From: Pleodorina starrii
Taxonomy: Eukaryota > Chlorophyta > Chlorophyceae > Chlamydomonadales > Volvocaceae
Length of the DNA: 64,000 nt
Direction of reading: 5' to 3'
Assembly (NCBI GenBank): GCA_030267565.1
Contig: BRXU01000004.1
Location: 2,548,501 to 2,612,500 of the forward strand
The translations under genes were made by a program, and so were the position numbers. The notes under the pieces were generated by a model. The model was not told where the DNA came from. It made no database searches and worked only from the letters and a program-made list of their open reading frames with translations. Of the stretch, positions 34,470-45,250 are shown one piece after another. The stretch's first letter is position 1. Each line of letters opens with the position of its first letter.

Positions 34470-37391
34470 TCAGGACCACACTCCGCAGAGCTCCTCCTCC
34501 ATCCCTCTCAGCGCTCCTCGTATCTGCGGGAAGGCGGGTCGGCGGGCCCAGTCGTGCGCCATGCACGCCCGCAGCAGGGCCCACAGCTGGCGCGGCATGC
34601 CCGCCGGCTCCTCCAGCCGCAGGCTGCCGTCGCACACTCCGGCGCACACCTGCAGCGGGTGCAGCCCCGCGTGTGGCAGGGCGCCGCTCCACATGTGGTG
34701 CGCGGCGGCGGCGAAGCTCCAAACGTCGCTGGCCATCACCAGACGACCGTCGAAGTGCTCTGGGGGCGGGAGGTGGGGCAGGCAGGGGTGCGGGCGGCAT
34801 CTAATCACTTGCGGCCTTGCATGGCTCCGATGTCAACATTGATGCTGACGCAGCATTAAACGGCGGACGGCACAGCACGGTACCTTAGCCACCGGCTCCC
34901 ATGGCCGCGGCGGCCCCTCGCGCAACGCACCCGGCGCCATGTAGGGGTGTGACGACCAGTCTGCAGTCTCCTCCACGGGCCTGGAGCTGCCTCCGGCCCC
35001 AGCGGCAGCTGATGGGATGCACGTGGCCAGCCCAAAGTCCGACACCTTGGCCTGGTAGCCGCGGGTGTCGGCGCGACTGGAGCGGAGCAGCACGTTGCCG
35101 GGCTTCAGGTCTGGAGAGGGGGGGAGGGTGGCAACCAGGCGAGGACATCAGGTCTGGTCCATTCTCAAATTTCGCACACCAAGGCTTTTCCGGCGCGCGG
35201 TCCCCGTGTCGTACCTCCGTGGATGACGCTTTCGGAGTGCAGGTACGACATCCCCGCAGCAATGTCGTACAGGGTGCGCAGGTACGCGAACAGCGCCGCC
35301 CTGTGGAGCAGGCGAACAGTTGGAGTGATAACGCGGGTTGCCTTACCGCTTGGGGAGGACGTGCGGACGGGTGGCTATCTGCCGCAATATCATACATTGT
35401 GACGTGGGTGGAAGCGAATATCGTCCCGGTTGCAAAATCTGCCGGTAAACGGGTAGAGCGGTAGAGCAGATGACGCGACGGCGCCCTGTCGGTGATGATA
35501 ATATGCTGGTAATACGAATTTGCGAAGGTATTCTTTTTTTGGTTTCTCTGATAAAGCCATATCGCACTCAGGCAACCTGACGCAAGCCAACAACGACGCC
35601 ACCCTACAATGGGTGGCGCAGTAGCTGTTCGATAAGGTACCGGCCCGTACCCTACGTTGTATACCGGTAATACCGTACCGTATGTCCCATCCAAACCCTT
35701 ACCCCTCTGCTGCACCGGCGAGCAGGTTGACACCAGATCCGGTTGCACCAGGTATGATACAGTCCCAGGACACATTAGTACGGCATACCGTCGTACTGCT
35801 GCCTCCTAAGGCTTGCCTCCTGCCGCTCAGGCCGCACCTGTTGCACGCCGCCCCGACGAAAGCGCCCCTCGCCACCTCGTCCGCAAGAGAGCCCCGGTCG
35901 CACAGCCTGAAGCAGAAAGAAACCCCAAGGATCGGGCGGTCTCGCGGTCATATGCCTGTCATATGTGAGATCACACCACGACTCCAGTGTAGCGGCACAC
36001 CCGGCCTCCCTTGCCCCCAAATTACAGACCCACATTCACATCAGTTTTAATTCGCACCACAAACAGTTCGTGGGTCCTCCTCCTGCCCCAGATCCTTAAA
36101 CATCCAGCCCCGACCCAGCCCAGGCCCGCCCTCCCTGGACTCACTCCATGATGATCTGCGTGAGGTAGCAGCCCGGTGCCGCCCCCGCAGCGTTGAGCGC
36201 GTCACTGTAGCGCAGCGCCGAGGCACCGGCGGAGCGCCGGCGGCTGGGGCTGGGGCCAAAGCCGTCCAGGCTGTCAAAGCTGCGCAACAGCGGCGCCGCC
36301 GCCAACGCAGCAGCGCTGTCCTCCACCTCCCAGCAGCCCCCGTCCTCCTCGGACCACTGCCGCTGCCGCTGCCGCCGCCGCTGCTGGTGCTGGTGCTGGT
36401 GCTGTTCACACCGCTGCTGCTGCTGCTGCGGCGGCGGCGGCGACTGCCGGTGCTGCTCTGAAAGGAACATAAGCAGCTTCCCCTCGTCCTCCTCGCCGAC
36501 CGAGATGCCGCTCAGCGGCGACCGGCCAGATGAGCCGCCGCCGCAGGCGAAGCAGCCGCTGCAGCCGCCGCGGCCCTCCCCGTCTTCGTCTTCTCCGTCT
36601 GCCGCCTGACAGGCCGCAAGGTCCTCCAGGCTTAGGCGTGTGACGCTGTAGCAGTAGGTCTCGACGACGTTGGGTGCGCGGAGTCGCTTGCTGAGGGGCC
36701 CCTCCAGCAGCACCTTGGCGAGGGTGGGGGCCGGCGTGGAGGCGGGGTTGGCGACCACCAACTTGACCGCGACATCGGCCAGCTGCCACACGCCGCGGAG
36801 CACCACCGCCTGGCCGCCGCGGCCCAGAAGCTTCAGCTGGCAAACTTGGGAGCGCATGCCAAGGAGGCCATTGGTGGCCGGGAGGTTGAGGTCCACGCCG
36901 GGAAGGTGATGCAGCCTCGCGTCCGTTTGGTGCAGCTGGTGTTGCATGATGGGTTGCGCCGCCACGAAGGGAGGCACGGAGGAGGAGGAGCTGGGAAGCT
37001 GGCACAAACCGGCTGCGGGGGGCAATGGCCAACAGCGCTCCTCACTGGTGGCTTCCTTTCGGCGTGGCGCTGTAAGGTAAGCGCTGTCCTTGTCATGCGC
37101 CCGAGGCGGACCTTGAGCAGCGGCGAATGCAACCATCGAATGATCAGCAGACGACCCCGCGCGTCCGAGAGCAGTTATGACGGGTTGGCCGTCTGCGTGA
37201 AGGTTCGCTGCTGATGTGGCGCCGTGGACGTCTGGTTCTGCCCCTTTGGCGTCAAGTTTGCGGGAGCTGTTACAGTAGCGGTGGCCATCGCAAGCCGGCT
37301 CCGCAGAAGAGGCCGTTTCGCAATCGTTTTTGGGCAGCATTCCAAAACATTTAAAATTAGACAGAACTCCTCGCCACGTGGCGTGCGCCAT
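34470..37391 (-). CDS. TKL-like protein kinase, copy 2
   Basis: Paralogue of the kinase at 16956-19534, with the same five-exon structure and phases. Minus-strand exons: 37391-36145, 35906-35838, 35300-35215, 35110-34931, 34759-34470. From the ATG at 37391 they give 623 residues. The frame is open a little further upstream without another ATG. Glycine loop GRGGQAVV near 190-197, VAVK lysine K210, HGD with D468, DFG with D492, and APE completed across an intron at E528. The N-terminus before residue 175 is unrelated to copy 1. The low-complexity insert after the N-lobe differs too, with Gln/His/Arg-rich runs here. The small second exon has diverged (LCDRGSLADEVARG against FCDQGSLLDAVRKG), while the last exon is almost identical, so the two genes show a patchwork of ages. 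Likely active; substrate unknown. Confidence 0.83.
34496..34799. repeat. 304-base block identical to 16976-17279
   Basis: Partner of the block in kinase copy 1. It covers the kinase C-lobe exon and part of the adjoining intron. The C-terminal tails of the two proteins differ immediately outside it (ALRGMEATWFGS against ALRGMEEELCGVWS). Confidence 0.92.
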
Positions 37392-39526
37392 GAGTTCAAC
37401 AGGCTTGCGTTCCCTTCGACGCTTTAATCTATGCAAAACGTGACCGGCAACATTGTAGCAAGCCTTTATTCGTTCCCATGAGAAAAATTGGAATCTGTAT
37501 GGCTGCCCCCAAGAATAAGCAAACTGGGAAGAGTGAACACAGAATCATACTGTGTACCGTACGGGCCGAGGCGATCCGGAAGAGAACTATGCGGAATCTG
37601 TGCAGTTGCCATGTTGCCTCGTCTTCATAACCCCCAAAATTGCCGCAATAGTAATACCAGTGGTGCCGCCAGCTGTAGTGCTTTGGTTTTCCCTTTCCCT
37701 TGCACATAACGCCATGCTGGGGCAGGGCTGGGGTGCTAAATCCTGGGTAGCGTGTCGATTCCGTCGATTCCCCACGACAGCATGCCAACATGGTCTAAAG
37801 TGCCGCCGCAGATCTATCACATAATTTTTGGCATGCATAGTCAATTCCGTAGATCAGTGGTAGCTCCAGAAGTCACCCCATCGCCCCGTCCCGGTGAGGG
37901 TTGTCGTGTCGGACCGAGGTGCGAAGCAGCGGAGGCATTTGAACTTCACTTCTCGACTACTCCGCATACAGGCTCCATTTTCTAGGAGCGTCTATCTGAA
38001 AACTTTATATTTAGCCGAAGAGGCTATCTGCACAGGCTGCTGTCCGTTGCACGATGCACCTCGGGCCCGCGCGTGCTCGGCGGCGGTCATCACGACAGGG
38101 CAGAATCCCCTAGGACCCCCCATGACGACATGTCCCTTTTAATTGTGGATTCATGGTCATCTTGTTAGACACGCACATGCAATTTTCACGGTCACGGTGA
38201 TACCCTAAGACCGCCGGGGGAAAGACAGAGGCGGAGAACGGAACCTGCTCGAGGGAATCGAGAGCCCCCACCCCGCCCAAACCAGACCAGCCTCCTGGCA
38301 AAGAGGGGCAAGGATTCTTGTAGGCCTATAAGACAGCATTAATTACACCTGGAAACGATGTGGGTCGCCCGCTGACGGACCGTTACGAAAGCTGGCGGGA
38401 AAGGCTCAACAGTGCACGCTAAATCCCAGCCACCATCTTTGGGTCTGCATTCGGACGGCGGAGTTCTTGATACATACAAATGCCTCTCAATATCGAGTGT
38501 CGTCCAACTCCACAAGTGTGCGGTAGTGCGGTTTCGAGGTTTCGAAATGTTCGCAATAATTGAAAGGCTTGGCAGGAGGGACAAGTGAGGTGGTCATTCA
38601 GGTATCAGTTGCATACGCAGGCTGAAACGGTTTGGCTGCTAGTGGCTTTGGGACGAGGGAGCGTGACGAATGAGGCCTCGGACGCCAGCGCGATCCCGAT
38701 GGCGCAACTGCATACTAGTTATCATACTGGTTATGTTTGGACAATTAGTGTGGTTACGATCGCAACGCAATTGCGGCGTGGCATGTAACATTATTAAGGC
38801 CACCTTAGACGGCCCTAGATCGTTTCGTGGTTGTTCGTACCGGTAATGGGCCCTGCGCGTGCGCCAACTAACGCGACCGGCCTCAGCGCCTCACAAGTTT
38901 CTTGCTGGCATTTGCAGTATTTTTGCTTGTCCATGTACCTCTTGCACAGCGGTCTTGTTCCATTGGACAACGCGCGCGTTGTGGTTTGCTAGTAGCACAA
39001 GCCGCAGACTTGGCACAGAAACGCCAGTTGAGTTATTCTTTCCGTATGTTTTTAGTATATTGACTGCCAAACAGTATGCTTTCACGTCGGGCGCCTAGCG
39101 ACGCCGGTCTCTCGCCTAGCCGGGACACCACACAGAAGTTTCGGAAGAGCATCTCACGAGCGGTGAGAAGGCAGTTTAAGATAGAAAGCAATTATTATAT
39201 GAATACAACGGGATTCCTCCTATTACTCTGAGGACTGCAACATCTCGCCTGCGTGTGCGGATAGGGTGGCTTCCTGCACTCAGCGCGGACGCGGACGCTT
39301 TCAAGGTCCTCCCTGGGCCCAAATGATCCCAGGTAAGTATCTTTCAGGGGCCGCTCGCCGACCTTACCCGCCTGGCGCACCGCACGCACCGCACCGCACC
39401 ACATCGCGTCGGACCGCCCGTGCGCGACCCTCGCCCGACCGTGCGCTTTCCTTGTGCGCCTGCCTCCTGCGACGCAGCGCCGACCAGCCCGGCGGGGAGC
39501 CGCCGAAGCGTGCTCCTCACCCGGAG
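37392..39526. other. Divergent spacer between kinase copy 2 and the YqgE-like gene
   Basis: Promoter DNA for both genes is expected here. Base composition is more even than in the exons. No protein-coding stretch is recognisable. The right end contains a strong donor (CAG/GTAAGT at 39330-39338) and a possible acceptor at 39477, which suggests an upstream exon of the YqgE-like gene ending at 39332. Confidence 0.5.
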
Positions 39527-42500
39527 ATGGACGACAGCTCGCTGCAGGGCGGCGGCTCCGTATCGTCCTCCATTCCCGACACCCTGCCGTACCTAGGCAG
39601 CGGGTCAGACTGGCGCGAGTTCAGGTGCGCTGCAGTCACGCAGCTGCCGCGCCCCCTCCCTCCCACCCTCGTCACCCGCCGCAGCGAAATCGGCGCGAGC
39701 GAGGGGGTGTCGCCACGGTCCCCCTTATTTTGCCACTGCATGTTCTGGGCGCATCGGTGCCCACGGCGTGCCACGTGACGGTGACGACGTCTGCGCGGCG
39801 GCGGTGTCGGGCCGGCGCGCGACAGCCGTTTCGCACGCCGCGGGATGGGGTGCGAAACGGCCGTCGCGCGCCATCGCAGCCGTCCAGCCAAGGCTTCGGC
39901 GGCCGCGTGGCACCTCGCCGGATGGCCCCACCGCGGCCCTGTCACAGCCGCCGTTTCACCGCCGTTTTGCTTTGCTTTATGAAACATCACTTTCTTACCT
40001 GTCCGCTACCGGGCTCCCACCCACCCGCCCATGGCCTTTGGATACCACTTATATCAGTTATCACGTAGCATACCGGTATACCAGCCTGTCAGCCTGCTGG
40101 TCTGGACTGTCCGGGCTGTCGCCCCCATCCCCTTCTGCCCGTCCGCCGTGGTCACCGGGCATCGCCGGCGTCGGCCCTCTAACCCCTCTCACTCGCCGCA
40201 GGGCCAAGCTGGTGGCTCAGTCCAAGGGCGCCAGTGGCGCCGGCGGCGGCAGCTCGGACGCTGACGTGGCCAGCGGCAAGTGGGCGCACGCCATTCCCAA
40301 GCCGGAGCGGGGCGCGCTACTGCTGGCGCACCCACTGCTGTTCCAGCAGAGCCAGACGTACTTCCACCGGGCGGCCATTCTGCTGCTGGACCACGGGGAA
40401 ACCGGCAGGTGGGACGGACCCGTGGGTCGGCGAATGGCACAGACCCACGGGTCGAACCTGCCGACCCCGAGTCAAACGGACGCATGGGTTGGCGAATGGC
40501 ACAGACCCACGGGTCGGCGAGTAGGACATATGAAAGGGACCCGTGGGATGGCAGGTGGGAGTCGGCAGGAGCGGGCCTCCGGAGCCGGACCACCGGCCTG
40601 TGGAAGGCGCGCGGGACGCAGTAACCGGAACTGTGGGGCCTTCGGGGGCGAGGAACAGCCCCAGGGCCCGTATCCTGTCGCTCCCAAACCCCGGGCTTCC
40701 AACGCCGGCCCCGTTCTCCCCTGCGGCCCTTCAACCCCCGCGGCGCCGGCTCAACTGGTGCCCCTCCTCCCTCCCTCCTCCGCTACCGTCGCCTCCAGGG
40801 GTTATTCCGCTGCGGTTATTTCCGTCTGCTGACCTCCCGCCCGCCCGGATCCCGTCCGTTTGCCACCGTCACCGCGCTTACGGCACTGGGTTGCTGTTCG
40901 TCTTCCTTACCCCCGTACCCCCCAATCCAACCCCCGCGAACCGGCCCCGGACCCTGTCCCTGCCCCCGACCTGCAGCTACGGCCTCATCCTCAACCGGCC
41001 TTCCAAGTTTCTCATCGGGGATGTGCCGCTCAGCCGCCCACAGACCCAGTTCGCGGCAAATCGGCTGTACATCGGCGGGGATGTGGGCCAGGGGGAGGTG
41101 CAGGTGGGCGGGTGGGTGGGTGGATGGCTGGGTGGGTTCGGCCGGGGGACGGGGGGACGCGCTGCGCTGCAGCGCAATGCCGCCCGTAATGTTGGTCGCT
41201 TGGCCGCTTGGCTGCTTTGGTTGGCTGCTTTGGGTGGTCCGATCTGGCCACCGTATGTGCCTTCCGAGGGGAAGCCCCAGCGCGTAGCTTAGTAATGGCG
41301 AGAGCGGGGCAACGGCGGTGGCGGCAGCCTCGTCTTGTTGGCTTCCCTGGCCCCGGGAGGGCGACCTGTCCCTGGGAGGCTGTCCGCCGGTGCGACGGGC
41401 GGCCGAGCGGGCCAGCAGGGCAAGGCAGCCCTGCGGAACCAACCGGATCGAACAGGACCGAATCGAACAGGATTGGATCGAACGGGACCGGACTCCGTGA
41501 TCGCGCTACGGCTGCGGCTGTCCCAAGCGCCAGGCTAGGGGCCCGGACTGACAGCCCTTCAGTGACCTACCGTGCGCTGCAGCCCGACCCGACCCCAACC
41601 CTGACCCCGACCCTGTCCCCATCCCCGCGCAGATACTGCACCCTTACGGCCAGCTGTCAGGTGGGTTCGGGCCGCGCCGGGGGGGTCGGCGGCAAGGGGG
41701 GCGTACCCTAACCAGGATATCGCACCCTATCCAGGATGTCGTATCCCTAACAAAGATGTCGTACCATATCCAGGATGCCGGACAATTTCCAGAGTGCCGC
41801 CTGGCTGGCTGGCTGGCTGGCTGGCTGTTGTGCCCTCGGCCCCCTCGACCCCCGCAGGCGCGGTGGAGGTGGTCAAGGGGGTGTACGTGGGGGCCATGGA
41901 GGCGGCCCGCGACGCAGTGGACGCTGGGTTTGCGCAGGCGGAGGACTTCCGGTGGGACGAGCGCGGGGGGGGATGAACCGGTTGCGTTTTGGGGGGTTGG
42001 GTCAGGGAGTGATATGCTCCATGGGTGGGTGGGGGGGATTGTCGCGGCATGGCGGACAGACAGCTGGCGTGCTCAAGAAAAAGCGTGTGTGTGGCGCATC
42101 GTGAGTGTCGAATGACGTTTGATTGTCGTGTAGGTTTGGTTGGTTGATTGGTTGGTTGAGGAGTGGGTTGGTTGGTGGCGGGGTGGGTTGGGGTGGGGCC
42201 TTTGATGGTCGGGGTTGTGGGGTACTGGGATTGTGGCCGGGCCGCAGGCAGCGCCTCGCCTTGTCGCCCGGCTGCCGGCTCTGGGGTTGCATGCGTCGCC
42301 TGCGTCCCCTCCGCTGCGGTTTCTTCTTCACTACCCTGCACTACCCCAAAATTTCCCCGCAGGCGGGCCCTCCCTCCCCAGGCGTGGATAGCCCCCCAGG
42401 GGCTTCTCAAGCGGGGCGTTTGTTCCATCCGCGCGGATCCAGCCTTTGACCAGCTCTCACCTTCGCAGCTCAGTCAGCCATTTTGCCATCTCAGACGGCT

Positions 42501-43637
42501 TTCCCTCCCCTCCCCTCCCCTCCCCTCGGTTCCTTTGCTGCTCTCGGTTCTATTTTCTCGGCCCCCCTTCCCCCCTCCGTCGCGCTCGGGGCTTGGCTGA
42601 TGGCCACACGCTGTCCCTCCCCCTCCCGCGCTGCCGCTCTCCTTCGCTGCCTCCCCCGCTGCGCTCGTCAGGTGGTTCACCGCCTACGCGGGCTGGGGCC
42701 CGGGGCAGCTGGCGATGGAGTGCAAGCGGGGCGTGTGGTTCACCGCCGCCGCCAGCCCCGGGCTGCTCCTGCAGGAGGTGCTGCCGGGGGAGGGGCCGCA
42801 GTACTGGCACCGGGTCATGAACATGCTGGGAGGTGGGTGGGGGCGCTGGTGGGTGGGTGGCGGCGTGGGTGGCGGCGTGGGTGGATGAGTGGATCGGTGG
42901 GTGCCTCGCTGGGTGGCTGATTGGCTGGCTTGATGTGGATGGCTTGATGGATGGATGGATGGCTTGACACGGCGCCGGCGGGCGGTAGGGCGACTTGTCC
43001 GGCCGGGAAGAGGAGGGGGGCTGGGCGGAGGGAGAGGTGGGTGGGGGCATCGAGGTGAGGCTCACCGCCCTGCCCTTCGCGTGTTGTGCTGGAGAACGGG
43101 TGTGCGGCTGTTTGGGGGCGGGGGGGCTTGCCAGGGGCTAGGGGGCGTGTGAGGGTCCGAGGCGAGGTGCTGTGTTGCGTTGCGTGGGCGGGCGGGCGGG
43201 CGAGTGCGAAACGAGAGTTGGGGCAGCAGAGGACCGGCGGTGCCTTTCGCCGGGGATCAACCCAGTGAGCCGGAGGCCCCGGTGGTGGGAGGCAGCCCAT
43301 TCTCCAGCCCACCATTCTCGTTAACCCGGCACAGGGCGAATGCGCCGCGCGGCCTTGGCGCAAAGACACGGGGCGAGGGATAGATTTGGGGCGGGGCTTG
43401 GGGTGCGCGGCTGGCTTGGCCGCTTCCGCAGCGGGCAGGGCAGCGGGGGCCGCCCCCCAACAGCGCACGGCCGTTTGACGATACAGCCTGTTTACGGTAC
43501 GTGGCTGGTTCAACCCCCGCTCGAACCCTGTAAAACTCATCCCTAACAGCCGCCTCTGCTCGGCCCGCGCAGGCGATTACGCGGAGTTGTCTGCCGCTGT
43601 CAAGAAGCACGATGACCTCGCGGACTTCTCCTCTTGA
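39527..43637 (+). CDS. UPF0301 / YqgE-AlgH family protein
   Basis: Homologue of bacterial YqgE/AlgH (DUF179), a family also found in plant chloroplasts; its biochemical role is not firmly known. Exons: 39527-39624, 40202-40408, 40977-41103, 41633-41660 (28 bases), 41858-41951, 42672-42832, 43573-43637, giving 259 residues from the ATG used here. The family pattern is complete: GALLLAHPLLF with FHRAAILLLDH, SYGLILNRP, YIGGDVGQ, WFTAYAGWGPGQLAMECKRGVW, and a final VMNMLGGDYAELS. The start is uncertain. The frame is open upstream to an acceptor at 39477, and an exon ending at 39332 would splice in phase to give a Ser/Arg-rich leader resembling a transit peptide. Bacterial members are about 190 residues, so a leader of 70 or more fits plastid import (inferred). 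Confidence 0.9.
40405..40560 (+). repeat. Intronic 62-base direct repeats with GACCCACGGGTC palindromes
   Basis: In the second intron of the YqgE-like gene. GGCGAATGGCACAGACCCAC followed by GGGTCG occurs at about 40429 and 40491. The palindromic core and its inverted form (GACCCGTGGG) occur several times. The tract ends with GGCAGGTGGGA, which repeats the exon/donor junction at 40405-40415, giving a duplicated cryptic donor. Confidence 0.8.
41703..41829 (+). repeat. Short tandem repeats in a YqgE-like gene intron
   Basis: Four degenerate units of about 18 bases built on CCAGGATGTCGTACCCTAT, followed by a run of GGCT tetranucleotides. They lie in the intron between the 28-base exon and exon 41858. 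Confidence 0.75.
42303..42336 (-). repeat. Short dispersed repeat, reverse partial copy in YqgE-like gene intron
   Basis: The reverse complement gives GGGTAGTGAAGAAGAAACCG then CAGCGGAGGGGACG. Confidence 0.7.
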
Positions 43638-44897
43638 GGCCCTCTCCCCGAGGCTGTCTGTGGCCGCGGAGGAGGGAGGGAGGGTGGCGGCGGAGCAGCA
43701 GGGCGGGGCCGCGCCGCAGTCATCGTGGCCTGCAGCTGCAGCCGCTGCCGTTCGGCTCGGCTCGGTTTGGGCAGCGGCCTTGCGCGGCCGCTGGCGCGTC
43801 ACGCTCGAAGGCACACCCCCTGATTCCCTGCCCTGGCAGGGCAGGCGTGCTGCTCTTGGCGCCAGAAGCAGCACTGCAGCACCCCTCCCCGTTTTTGGGG
43901 AGGGGAACGCATCCGCCGCCCGGTCGGCGGTCTGCAGGGAGGCCGCCTTTGGGCGCTCGGACGGACGGAACGCAGAAGCGCGACTATCGCCGGTATACGG
44001 CGGCGAGCGAGGCGCTGGGCAGGTGGTATAGGTGGCCATGCCACCGGGCTTGACGGGCCGGGGTCCAAGCCGGGCCGGACGCCTTTTGTTGTCGTTGTCG
44101 TTATTGTCGTTGTTGCAGCGGTTGTTTCGAGGGCTGGTTCGGAGGGTGACAGCCAGCGGGCTGTGCACTGCGTCGGTTACGATACGACCCGGGCGGAGGA
44201 AGGGGCCCATCCAGGCCGGTCAGCGCACCCCGGCCATCGCGCGTGTGTGGGGGGGGTGCTCGGGGGTGCTTTGCGCCGCTTACCCCTAACGGAGGTGCCG
44301 GCGGAGCGGGAGTGGGCCACTGGCTACTCGTTCGGCAACGCGCCACTGGCTCACTCATGCGCCAACGCCGCAAGGCCGCACCCCGCAAGGCGGCGTGTTT
44401 GCGGCATAGCGCTGAGACGTGAAGCGCCATCATCATCATCATCGCCATCATCATCATCATCGTCATCATCACCAGGGAAGCAGGCTGCACGGAAAGGGCC
44501 TGGGTCGCGCTGCGCGTGCGTCCCATCCTCTTGCGGGTTGCGCTGGGTCGAAAGGGGTTTCCTGTGGGGCGCTGCAGAGCTCGTGGACCTAGGGAGGGCG
44601 GGAGGGGGTGGAGGCATCTTTGGGGGGGACAGCTTATTTGGGGCGTCTGTGCCGGTCCGTTGACATTGAAAGAGAGGTATTTGATGAAGGAACGAGGGAC
44701 AGCGCCGGGTGACGTGATTATGTGCCGTCCGCTGCCAGGGCTGCTCAGTTGCGCCCATCAGTCGAGGGCTCAGGTTCGGTGGCTTCTCGGGGAGGGGCCG
44801 TGAGGGCCGTTACGTGCTGCACCATGCGAGCCCGGGGCTTACGACGTCGAGGCTGTAGGTGCATTTCAGCCCATCCTAGCCTACGCTTGTTTCCGGA

Positions 44898-44919
44898 GGG
44901 GGTTATCCACGTATAGGCC
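44898..44919 (-). repeat. GCCTATACGTGGATAACC motif, spacer copy
   Basis: Reverse copy about 125 bases before the dispersed repeat at 45043. Confidence 0.75.
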
Positions 44920-45042
44920 GGAGGGGGGGAAGGGGCCCTCGGCCCCGCTCTCGCTCCCGCGCCCTTCCTGTGCTGACCAGCCGGTCGGTCTTCAGCCCGA
45001 GGCGTGTTCTCTTGCTACACAAATGGTGGGGTGGGGGGTGGG

Positions 45043-45082
45043 GTAATAAAGACGACAACGCAGCGGAGGGACGGGGGTGAGG
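45043..45082 (+). repeat. Short dispersed repeat, spacer copy upstream of HAC
   Basis: Reads GGTAATAAAGACGACAACGC then AGCGGAGGGACGGGGGTGAG. Confidence 0.65.
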
Positions 45083-45176
45083 TGGGGCCGAAGTAGGACA
45101 CAAAGAGCGGGGTCATATCCCAGGGGCCGGATGCGGGTGTGGGTGTGTTGTACGGCAGTTGTCCTTTGCGCTGGGA

Positions 45177-45250
45177 GGTAGTGAAGGCGGTACCGCAGCG
45201 GAGGGACGGAGATGGCGTCAGCGAACGGACCCAGGGGACGCTGAGGGGGG
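45177..45250 (+). repeat. Short dispersed repeat, second spacer copy upstream of HAC
   Basis: Contains GGCGGTACCGCAGCGGAGGG, ACGGAGATGGCGTCAGCGAA and CGGACCCAGGGGACGCTGAG, close to full length. Confidence 0.8.
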
